64,000 nt of DNA from contig NC_036453.1 of NCBI RefSeq assembly GCF_002775205.1, positions 9,023,594-9,087,593 of the forward strand. Direction: 5' to 3'. The stretch is from Xiphophorus maculatus (lineage: Eukaryota; Chordata; Actinopteri; Cyprinodontiformes; Poeciliidae). The translations under genes were made by a program, and so were the position numbers. The notes under the pieces are model-generated. The model made no database searches. It saw nothing but the letters and a program-made list of their open reading frames with translations, and was not told where the DNA came from. Shown piece after piece: positions 46,119 to 58,300 of this stretch; position 1 is the first letter of the stretch, and each line of letters opens with the position of its first letter.

Positions 46119-49100
46119 ATGGAGGAGATCTACGTCAGGCATGTGGAGCTACTCGGCTTCGAGAAACGCTTCTTTCCAAGTCAGCACTACGTGAGTCAAT
46201 CTAAAACACAAAATGTGCCAAAAAAGACTTTTTTAAATCTTGAAGTCAGGGTTTAAGGAAAAAATGTTTATTGGTCTTTAGCAAACATTTTTCTAAGGGA
46301 TTCCTTGTTCATGTGATTAAAATGTCATGCAGGTATACAGACTGATGGTGAAATGGAGCGATGAGTCAGAGAAGCTGATCTACAGGACGTATCCTGAGAT
46401 CCACACTTTTCATGTTAGTTCCCCTGACGTTTGTTGCTAAAGCTCTGCCAAATTTAAAACATGCACAGCTTCTGAAATGTTCCCTTTGGTTTTCCCTTGC
46501 AGAAATCTCTGAAGGAAATGTTTCCCATTGAAGCTGGACAAATAGACAAGAGGGACAGAGTAATTCCATCACTGCCAGGTAAAAAACAAACAAAACATAG
46601 TTTAAGCATTTAAAGTTGTTAATTATACCCTTATTATAAATTATATATGTCCTGGTGTAGCCACCATTAGAGAATATCAAAATAAGTTCACTGTATGTAA
46701 AACCCCCTTGTATTCTGCAATCCTCCTCCAGGAAGCACCTGTGATTAACAAACATGTGGCTGAATTCACTTCCCTTTTTCTTTCATGTACAACTGAGATG
46801 AACCAGATGAGCTGCAACTAATGTTTAAATTCACCCAGAGTTGAGAGAAAATAATGCAGAATTTAGCTCAAGGGAGTTTTAGTTCCTACATAAGTTGTTC
46901 ATGTATAAAGCTTAACTTTTCTGAGATCAGGGTGTTACGATACATTGAATTCTTCATATATCTTCAATATGTTCTGGACAGTTTGGTTTCAGTCTTGATT
47001 TTGTTTTAGGGGCCAGTAGATGTGGACTTTTTCTTCTGAAGGAATGTGAAATATTTTAGTTTCACCATCTGCAGCTGGCTATATCTAACAACTGAGCAAA
47101 GTCACCATACAAATAAAAAATAATATTTAGTATCATTTAAAGAGCCTGTTTATCTTAGAAATAAACAGCAGGTAATTTTTATTTGTTTTATTCAGAGAAT
47201 TGAAATTTTAGAGTTTTTCTTCCCTTTTTTTTTTGCTACAATAACCGTGTTTGTTAACCTCCTACAGATCAGTCCTTCATGAGTACCTCTGTCTCTCTAA
47301 TCAACAGTCGTTCTATTTAAGATGACTTATAGAGACTCAGATAATCTTCTCAGAACAAGGCCATTGTATTAAAAAATGTCTACTTTGATTAATGACTAAT
47401 TTAGAATAGAATAGAATAGAATAGAATAGAATAGAATAGAATAGAATAGAATAGAATAAACCTTTATATCCTCTGAGGGAAAATTCTTACATACCAGCAA
47501 CAAAGTAATGTAAGTGAGCTGAAGCATGTAAATTTACACAAAACTTACAATATAAAAATGAAAGCAGAACATAATCCATAAAGATGGCAAAAGGACAGCA
47601 TATGAAAAAACTCTGTCAATATTTAAAAAATATCCGACAATATTGTTCATTTTGGGGTTCAAACGTGAATTGGAATTTACCATTGCTTGAGATACGACAT
47701 TTTTCCCGATAATGATAAATGCCTATCCCTCTGTTTTGCTGTAGTTATTCTAATTAATAATCCTCACCTTTGATGAAAATGCTGAACTAAAAGAGTTTCA
47801 AATGTGTTGTTCAAAATGTATTCGGCATTAGAACTAAACTAGAATAGTGTCGTGATGCGTTATGAGGTGGTGAGACAGACTCAGAGGACCCAGGTTAGTG
47901 TGAGGAAAATGATGATTTAATGATGTCTGAAATATTCATCCATCCATTTTCTTACACCCTTGTAACTAGAGAGGTCAGGAAGGGTACAGGTGCCTATCTC
48001 CAGCTAACGTTCCAGGTGAGAGGAGGGGTACATTTTGGACAGGTCGCCAGTCTGTCGCAGGGCAATGTCCGAAATACAAAAATCCAAAATCCAGGCAGCA
48101 TAGATTGAGCAAGAAGACTAAGGCTCAAAAACTGGTAGCAACTGGTCACACTAGACCAGGGGTGTCAAACTCCAGTCCTCAAGGGCCAGTGTCCTGCAAC
48201 TTTTAGATGTGCCTCTGCTGCACCACACCTGAATAGAATAATTAGGTCATTAGCCAGGCTCTGGAGAACTGATCTACACAAGGAGGAGGTAATTAAGCCA
48301 TTTCACTCCAGTGTTTTGTACCTCTGGCACATCTAAAAACTGCAGGACAGCGGCCCTCGAGGACTGGAGTTTGACACCTGTGCACTAGACATCTGACTGC
48401 AGGCAAGACAACAGACTTGACTTAACAACTAGACAGCGAGACAGATTAGACAAGAGCCTGACAGAGAACAAGAAAGAGATAAGAGATAAATCTTTATTGT
48501 CATTGTCACAAGGACAACGAAATTTAAAAGGTGCCATCAGTCAGTGCATATGCTTAAAAACAAAAAATAACTGTCTCACAATTCACACACAATGTAAGAA
48601 TTAACAAATAACTGGTAAAAAAAACAAAAAAAAACAACTAATAAATAAGAACAGCCACATTCTTACATACATCACTTATAATGATTAATGGTTGTTTTTG
48701 ATTGCATTTAGTTTTGTTATTGCTGTCGGGTAAAAACTGTCTCTGAGACAGTTGGTTCTTGTTCTGATTGCTCTGTATCTTCTGCCTGAAGGCAGCAGTG
48801 TGAACAGAGAATGTCCAGGGTGAGAAGTGTCCTTTGTGATGTGTTGTGCTTTTCTTAGACAGCGGTCGCTGTGCAGGTCCTCCAGTGAGGGGAGAGGGCA
48901 GCCAATGATTTTTTGGGCTGTATTCACAACCCTTTGGAGAGCTTTCCTTTGAGCCGTAGTGCTGCTGTTATACCAGACGCAGATACAGTAGGTCAGTATG
49001 CTCTCTATGGAGCACTTGTAGAAGGACACCAGCAGCTTCTCCTTGATGCTGTTCCTCCTGAGAACCCTCAGGAAGTACAGTCTTTGCTGGGCCTTTTTTA

Positions 49101-52100
49101 TCAGCTCCAAGGTGTTCATGTTCCATGTGAGGCCCTGCTCAATGTGGACCCCCAGGAAACGGAAATCAGCTACCCTCTCCACACATTTTCCCCCAATGGT
49201 TAGTGGGGTAATGTCCGTTTTATTCCTCCTGTAATCTATTATGAGTTCTTTTGTCTTTGAGTTGTTGAGGAGCAGATTGTTCTCCCTGCACCACTGCAAC
49301 AGCTGTTCCACCTCACCCCTGTAGGCGGACTCGTCGCCTCCTGAGATGAGCCCCAACGCTGTGGTGTCATCAGCAAACTTGATGATGGTGTTGCTGTGGT
49401 GGGCAGAGGTGCAGTCGTATGTGTACAGACAATCTTGTGAAACCAGACCTCTTTCTTATGATTTCCAAAAAGGATACAAGTTAAATGAACATCTAGGTGT
49501 ATTTTTAGTAATATTTATTATATTTGATTCAGACTGAACATTGATGCCTCTGATGTTTGGTGAATTGATCTATATCATACAGGAAGCTCTTTATGGCTGC
49601 AGGCAACTATAATGGCATAGCTCAGTACTTCTGCTTTCCATTTGCATCTGAACTGTCCTTAAAAATCATTTGGGACATAGTGAAAACAGATTTATGTAAT
49701 TATTTACTCAGAAATGCATATCTTTGGTTCCTTTCTTCCTCCATCTTGTTGTGTTTCTTTCCAATAAAGACAGCAAAGCTGTCATTTTCCTCAAAATATC
49801 AAATTTGCTGTTTATGTATTCCATATTTATCAAGAGCTCTGACCATATTTGCAGTTATGAGCAAAAATGCATGATTGCTGCATCTAATCTTCTTAAATGA
49901 CAAGAAAAGCGAATAGGTTACTCAGTTATATAAGCTATTAAGATTTAGAGTAGGTCAAAATGTCTCGTCAACATGTTTTAATGCATTTTACTGAAGCAGT
50001 TTAACGTCATTCTGAGTCTATTGCAAAGGCTCAGAACCAAAGAGTCAGAATTAGATTGATAATCAATATTAAAGGCAACATTTGTATATATTAGAAAGAA
50101 AATTAGAATTGAAATGTTACATGTACAAAATATATTGCACTGTTAAAATAGGGTAAAAGTAAAGTATAGTGAGTCTTGACAAACATATGGAGAAAACTGC
50201 TCCTGTATTGCTGCTCTCGTTTGAAAACATATTTCTTCTTTGGATACATTTTAATTTAAAGACATAAAAGAAATGAGAAAGAATTAAATGCAGGGATGAT
50301 GCTGGATTTGATAGAAAAGAGATATCATGCTGTCACAGTTAAATTGTAACCTTCCCCCCATCTCCTATCGTTTTTACTGCAGACAGAACAAAAAATAAAT
50401 ATATAAGAGAAGTGAAATTAACTGCTGAGCATAACCGAAAATATGCAGACTGTGTTATTTCTATAGTATTTGTGGGCATTTCCCATGTTTCAGGTGTTGC
50501 AGTTTCAGTGTTTGGCCACTCTAGGAACGTGCAGGTTATCACTGTTGTCTTGGTTTTGAGTTCCTGTTTAAACATTCAGGACGTTTTCTGGTTTAAAAAA
50601 CAGAACTAAAGCTTTACACATTCCCCTTGTGAAATGTTACCAAACTGGTGGTTGCAGAATGGAAAAGAAGAAGCAGAAAGAAAATTTAGTCCTGGTGCAA
50701 ACTGCAGCTTGCTGCTAACCTTTCATCACTCAGAGCCTAAAACAGCTGGAGAGCAATGTTTCAAATAACTCTTTGTTTCTTTTGTTGCAACAGCCCATTT
50801 TTTTAGAATTAAATAGGATTTTTTTGCTAATAGAAAATGCTGTTCAGACTTTTGCAAGGTTCTGGTCATGAAAAGCATAGTTTCAGGTCTTATTTTATCT
50901 CATTTTTCCAGCAAATGTGTGTTCACTTATAGCAATTTCTGAAGTTTCCTCATTAAAGTGGCCATCACAGAAGTGGAAAGGTGCTATGTCACTGAAAAAG
51001 CTCCATACCCTCCTATCCCAACCCAAATCGCTTTGGGACTCTGCTTCAAATTTTTCAAGAAATATCTGCAACATTGATTCATCTGAACACATGCCACATT
51101 TTAACTGTGTAACGTTCTAACTCGGATGCCCCTGAACTTCTTGCAAAGCTTATAAGGAGGCAAATATGACAAATCTTAATGCAGGTCTGTCTTATGAATC
51201 TAGCTTGCCCGAAATTCCCCCAGATTCCTTGTTTGGCTTAAAGTGCAACTCCATTCCAGTATTTCTTTGAGGAATATTGTTAATATGTTCAACTACAACA
51301 TGGACAACTCTGATCATCTTTAAACCTCACCAGAGAGTGGTCTGTCTCCTCAGCCCCACGGTGGGTGGAAAGCCAGAAGTCCAGAGAAATCAGGAAGATC
51401 ACCTTAGCCGAGTACTGTGAGTCTCTCATCAACTTGCCGGCTCACATCTCCCGCTGCAAACATTTGTCCTCCTTCTTCAAGGTCCGACCTGAGGACGAAA
51501 ACCCACCTGCACCAAACACGTTAGTATACATCACTCACAGACACAAATCAGCACCATAGAATGTTTTTTTGTTGTTGTTGTTTTTTAATTTTGGAAAAAA
51601 ACACATAAAAACAGAGTACTCTTCCTACAGAATGAAAAGAAATGACACGTTTGTGGAGTCCAGGGAGCTCACCAGAGCCACTGCTTCAGGTAGGTTTTAA
51701 TTCAACTGCTTTAACAGAAAATCTTTAGAAAGTTCCTGAACTACAACTTTTATTCACTTTTATTACTGACAGAGGAATCTCAGTTATTTTTAAAGGGTGA
51801 ATTTGAGCATCTTTGCACGTATGAAGTCAAAACACATAAAAACAAACTGACTGATTTATGACCAATCTCTTGATGACAACAGTCTTTTGGTTTTATGATA
51901 ATTTAATTTAGTTTGAAAGACAATAAAAAATACATGGGACTAGATGTTTTTTGGTCTCTCAAGTCAGTCAGATTTTGCAAGTGTTAGCTAATAGGAACCA
52001 CAAACTTTCACCCTGCAGAAATTTCTGGACCCATCATCCTGGACACCTACAGAGTCATTGCAGACTTTGAGAAGACGTCGAAACATGAGCTCAACCTCTA

Positions 52101-55100
52101 CACCGGAGACTTTGTGGAAATCGTGGAGAAAAATCAGAATGGTAAGAGAAGCATCAAAGTGTTGGAGTATGAACACGCCTAAAAGTTACAGAATATTAGC
52201 AATTGAGGACTGGAGTATGACATTCCTGACAGAAAATGTGAAAAGGGGAATGGTCAAATATCCTCCTCTTTGTTTGCTCTAGCTCTATTTTGTGGTCAAT
52301 GTTATTTCACTATTATTTTATTAATGTGGGTTGTCAGTTTGGATAACCTGACTTCCCATCAAGCTATAAGAATGGAGGAAAACATGCTAACAAAATGCCT
52401 CAGACCTGCAGCCTATAGGTGGTTCTAGAGGTTGGTGAAAGTGGCTCTTTGGCTCACTTATATATTAAATGATAAAATATTGCCCTATTTTTTGTTTCAT
52501 TCTTTTTTAATTGTTTTATAGGCTGCAATTTATTCACACATCAGGAAGGAATAATAACATTAGGGAGGCAACAAAAACCTAAATGCCATGATGATTTTAA
52601 TTTAATTACTGTATTTTATAAGCGCATGTATGGACATATTAAACCTGGAGGGTCGGGGGGTGGTGGGGGGGGGGCGGGGCGCCGATGACATGTTCGCATA
52701 AACCTCAAAAAGTATGCAGTTGCGCCCCTGGTGCCGCGTAATTGTGGCACAGCTACTTATGTACATGTGATTATATACACACCTTGATCACCTTAAAATA
52801 ATCAAACCTGTTTGGAGTTAATCTGCTTATCCAACCCTGTTTTCTTTATTTTTTATTGAGAATGAAATTACCCCACAGATACATTTCATGCGCTCCGATG
52901 AACAGACCAATGCGTTACATCTTTATGAGACAAAAACTGAAGAAAATAACTATTTATATTCGAGTGAAGTTTTCACGTCTTTTTACTTTTATTTTCTTTA
53001 TTTTGTCTGCGTGTTATGTTATTGTCTGAGGATACATGCGGTTCAGGTTCATCGTTTATGTTTAAACAGTAAAACATTAAAATCATGAAAAAAACATCGG
53101 GTTTGATGCTTCTTGGTCTAATTAACTGAATGTCATCAGATTTCAGTATTTAGGTGAAGTGTATTTATGGGAATTTTGACGCTTTGTAGTTTGATATTGT
53201 CCACAGAAAACGTTTGCGTGGCTGTCGCACATTTTCACGCCAGCGAAAAAGTGTGCGTATATTTACACAAACTTTGACGCAAAGTTGATTTTTGTACATG
53301 CCGACTTGTGCAATATGGCGCCGCACATGTTTTGTGCGCACACATGCTTTATGCATGAGGCCCCTGGTCTTTTCTTGTGTATTATAACAATACAAATATG
53401 TATTGTTATAAATACAATACATATTTTGTATTTATAAAATACAAAATATATTTGTATTTTATAAATACAAAACACTGTATTTATAAAAGATATCAACATT
53501 TTTCCTACACAGAAAGCCCTAACAAATTAATGTAGAAAAAAATAAACAGTTTCTCTTCACAATATTTATTTATTTACCAATAAATCAGTATTATTTGTTC
53601 TTTAAATTGCCATTTATATTTTTCGGTCTCAGGAGATGATTGAGGGATGAAGAGACGCTGATGCCTGGTTCTTCTAGGTTCTCACGGTCCGCAGTGTTCC
53701 TCTCCTGACCCATTCTGTCTGATATCACACAGACAGAATGGGTCTGTCGGTGTGTCGTCACTGAATATCGCCGACACATTTTCTGTTTAAATCGCTCTTA
53801 TTTAACTTCACTGAAATTGTTCAGCCTGGAATGTGTGTCTTCCTACTTACGTCTATATTTTTGACAGAGGTTTTGCTTCTAAGGACAGTGGAGAATCAGT
53901 GGACATTTTAAAAAGACGCGGGTTGATAGCAGCTCACCGCGGCAGCGTAGTGTCCGTTTCTAGGCAACCGTGACAACAGCGTCAGTTCGTGGAGGTTGGG
54001 GGGCGGGGGTCCTATTTAGCTCCCGCTACGACAATTTAGTTGACCTTAATATTTCCTGTGTTATGTTTTGGTAATTATTGTTGAGATCTGTGTGACAGGT
54101 GTGTCTATCAGACATGCATAGAAATACGGAACAAATTGCTCCCGGTATCGGTTCAATACGGGACACAACAATTAAGAGTCAAATACCAGACAAACCCGTA
54201 GTTTATGGGACGGGTGGCAACCCTAACAAAACAACAGCCACCTGTCATTTTATGCTAGCTTAAGCTAACCTGAATATTTACAGCCCTCCTGTTGATACAC
54301 TAACATTACTTACCTATTGTCTTTCAACCACTTTGAAAAGCTTTTCTTCATCCCTCCACCATCTTTATCCCCCCCCCCCCTTCTTCCTTATTCTGTTTTC
54401 TGCCCCGGAGTTTTGTTTTGTTTTTTTCTGCCGTCCCATCTTTAGCTCTATGTTATCGAGTGCACTAGTACCACTCAAATTTAAAAGACAAAAAAAAAAA
54501 AGCGCCTCGGCGCGTTCTCGAAGGGGCGCCTGTCCAAGCTACCTGTATGTGTGTATGGGGGCGACGAGAGGGGTAGTGAAAGAACAGGAGATAGGGGTTT
54601 CCTCTGATCATTTCATGCATGCTCAAACAGTTGTTAAATACAGAAAATGCCTACGAGAAAAATTTTCCCCACAGTTATGGCGCCCCCTCTAGTGCAGCGC
54701 CCCTATGAGTTGCGTGAATACCCACTTTTTGCGCCACTGCGAGGCACAACGTAATTGTGGCACAGCGCTTTGGCTCTGATGGAGAACATCGCCAATGCAG
54801 GATTCAGAGGGATCGATTGATCAGAGATCATATTGATCTGCTGGGAAATGTTGAAGATGGTTTATTAGCATTTAGATTTCCTGGACTAATCATCCTGGAG
54901 CTCCGAGCAGAACTTTTAGAAGGAGCAGTGTGGTACCGGTCCTGCAGTCATCCTTCAACTGAGCCGCCCGCTTAGTGAATGCGCCTTTATGGACAGAAAT
55001 CATCTATATTCTGTAAATGTACAATTTCTGCACATTATTCTATTTAGAATACACGTCCACATTCCCACTCAAAGGGCTCTCTGACACGCTGTCATTCTTT

Positions 55101-55253
55101 AAATCCCTGCTGGAAGCGCTACTGTTCTAACGGGCATTTGCACGATCTCTTTATTTATTTATTTAATTTGGATTTTTTTTCTTTAAAATATATTATTTTT
55201 GTTTTCGTGAAGTGACCTTGTGACCTGAAAGCACGTTATACATAACATATAGG

Positions 55254-55334
<81 letters not shown>

Positions 55335-58300
55335 AATACTTCTACTTCTACAAACAAGGACGTTGTCAGGTGGCAGATTTCCGGGTATTCATACTAATTT
55401 ACATATGTATTTAAGGGTGGCGACAGGGCGGACGAGCAGCTGCGCTCTATTTCCCGCTAATTATGATTTATAAAGGAAAGGTGGGCAGCCACGTGCGTAC
55501 GCTCAGCTTTATGCATCCGGGTTTTTTTTGTGTGTGGCGCATTTTTCTAAATTTTTCCGTATGCCAAGTTTTAGTGTGAAAACTGCGCACTCTTTTAAGC
55601 ATGAGGCCCCGGGTGAGGTAATATTGGCAAGAGACGGTTACACAAAGTATTAACAGCAAGTATACTGTATCAACTACTGCTTGCATTTTTGTGTTTACAG
55701 GATTTCATGGGGGACTTAAAAGTCGTGAAAAGTCTTAAATCTGAGGATTTTAATGTGGGGTTTTTTGTGATAAACCCGTGTATATTTATGAAGTTTTGCC
55801 ATGAAAACAAAGTCAATTTGCCTTTTTCAGCCAAAACAAAAACACCAAGTTATTTTGTTAAATAAGTTATTTAACTTACTCAAATATTAAATAAGGTCAT
55901 TATGGTAACTTAGTTTTTAATAGTTCCTGATCCGTAGATCTTAAATTTAAATTACAGTGGTCTTAAATATGACTTACCTAATCCCCTTTTAAAATACATA
56001 TTTCTTATCAGTGGATTCTTCCCCTAATGAAAATGCTCAAAACATTGGCTTAAAACATACATTGGACATACCTAACATACATACATTGGCTTTAAAAAAA
56101 AAAATCAGTATGAGATTATTCTGCTGAATTAATAGATTACTGATTATTAAATAATGCTCTTTCTAAATGTAAAAGGACAAAATATTTTCTTATAGACTGA
56201 AAAAGATGAGATTGCACATAAACTTTAAGGGCAGTTTCAAAGAAACAGTTCAAGTTGCTTCTCAGAACTTTATTTCAGTTCCACTTTTCTTGAGTCAGTC
56301 ATCTGAATGCTGTTCTCCTACCAACTTATTTTATTTCATTTTAAAAGAGTAGTACATTTTCTTTAGCTCTTCTGCCCTTATTTTCTTCTGTTACAATGTG
56401 CAAACATGACATTCACTGACACATTTTCATCCTCTTCAAAGAACAAAATGTTACAAAATATACTTTTTAACTCCTTAACCTTCACCATCATAATCTAATC
56501 CAAGGAATTTTTAATAATAATAACAGTAGTAAATGTGTTTAGTTTAACATGATGTTGTTGTTCTTTTACCACATTTACAGGTTGCAAAGAATATATTTGC
56601 AACTTTATTTCAATGGGGTGTTACTTGTAAGGTAGTTTCAATGTGTTTTTGGGTTGTTATGAAGTTGCTGCTGTTGGTTTCAGGTTGGTGGTTCTGTCAG
56701 TGTGAATCCAAACGAGGCTGGGTCCCTGCTTCCTACCTGGAACCACTCGATGGACCGGAGGAGGCAGAGGAACCTGAACCGGACTATGAAGGTAAGAGAT
56801 GTGTTACTTACTGCCACGAACAGCATGGTGGACATTCAGAGTACCTGTTTTCTGACAGATGTTCGTCTCTGCAGGAGAACTGCATGTCATCATCCAAGCA
56901 TACCAGGCAGAGCAGGAGGATGAGATTTCTCTGGAGGTGGGAGACACTGTGGAGGTCATTCACAAACTGCTGGATGGGTGGTGGGTCGTCAGGTAAAATC
57001 TGAGCAAACTGTTCTAGTTGTCTCTTTTAGTTTTTCCATTCAGCTTTTATCCAGACCTCACCATTTTCTATATTGGTGTGCTAAGAAACCTTTTGATATA
57101 GTTCTGAAGTTTTCCTTTCAACATTAGGCATGTTTTCTACAATAAACCAGTCAGGATGTCGCTGATTTGTATATCAAACATCTTTTAGCTTCATGTAATC
57201 AGCTGCAGATGCAGAAAAACTTTTTTACAACTGATTAAATACCATACGTCTACTCCTTAGGAACAGACAGTTAATGTATACCAGCATTTGTGTGGAGAGA
57301 GATTCTTGCATAAAATGTTTTTAGTTTGTTTAACCATTTTAAAATGATTTTTTTGTTATTTATTTGCCAGAAAAGGAGAAGAGACTGGTCATTACCCTTC
57401 CATGTTCCTGCAGAAGTCTGACAGTAAAAATGAAACTGACAGGACAAACCTGCGAGGACAGAGACCTCCACCTCGCAGGTATGCAGATGGTCATGTGTTT
57501 TTAAGCTGAACTTCATGGTGTAAGATTAGAATAATTTCTTTGAAATCCTTTCTGAGAAATAAATGAATGAAGCTGCAACTCATTAAAACAGAAAGAGGAA
57601 GGTTTGTTCATAATTCGTCTGTTGTCATCTGTGGCTTTTCTTGTGCCACTTCTGAATAAAGGGAAGTGGCGTTCCTTTTTCACTTCTCCACACACAACTT
57701 TTTCATCAATTGATCTTATAAAGACATTAGACTGGGCTCAGATTTGTACCTATTTGAGGGTATTGTGGTGACCTGTACTATTTGCATATTTTACACTGTA
57801 GTTTAACCGGTATTTTTGGTGTAGCAACCCAAGTACATCACTACCCCCCTTTTAGACCTCTTTAAAAACTTCCTGGATTCACCCCTGCTCAGTAGTTTAA
57901 ACCTTACTTAAAGATTAAACACAGCAGGTTTGACAAACCATAATAAATATCGTTATTAATTTAATCTCTCATAGGAGTCCGTTGCTTTCTGATTTTTCTC
58001 ACTTTTGTTCTGCAAAAATCACTAAATATCTCAAATCCAAGAATCTGCCACTCTGAGCATCACTGTGATGCACAGCATTGATTGTGTTCATGTGATCAGA
58101 ATTTGCTTTTCCCCTCAACGGCACCAGAACCTGCTGCGCAAACTCGGATATGTTTGCTTCTATCTTATTACTTGTGCAACAGCAGCTTGCTTGCTTCACT
58201 CCCACCTTTGCGCCACAATTCTCTGAGCTTGGAAATGGCGCACCGACGTGAAATAATGTAGAAGACAGAAATACAGAGACCTGTTGAGGAAAGCTGTTAT

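Larger units (their letters stand above)
47851..48480 (-). mobile_element. LTR-related fragment carrying two nested repeats
   Basis: At the left, GTGTCGTGATGCG and TCTGAGTCTGTCTCACCACC-like sequence (- strand) match the end of the LTR at 32929-33231. The rest is split by a CATCCATCC retroposon (47938-48066) and a hAT MITE (48157-48382). Limits are approximate. Confidence 0.45.

Noticed and set aside
48913-49203. + strand ORFs in ncf1 intron 3
   Set aside because: They are antisense shadows of the Rex1-like reverse transcriptase.
54333-54692. 119-codon ORF in ncf1 intron 6
   Set aside because: Low-complexity C- and T-rich start, no domain, repeat surroundings.
56641-57003. 120-codon ORF as a separate gene
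   Set aside because: It reads through exons 7 and 8 of ncf1 and the intron between them in a mixed frame.
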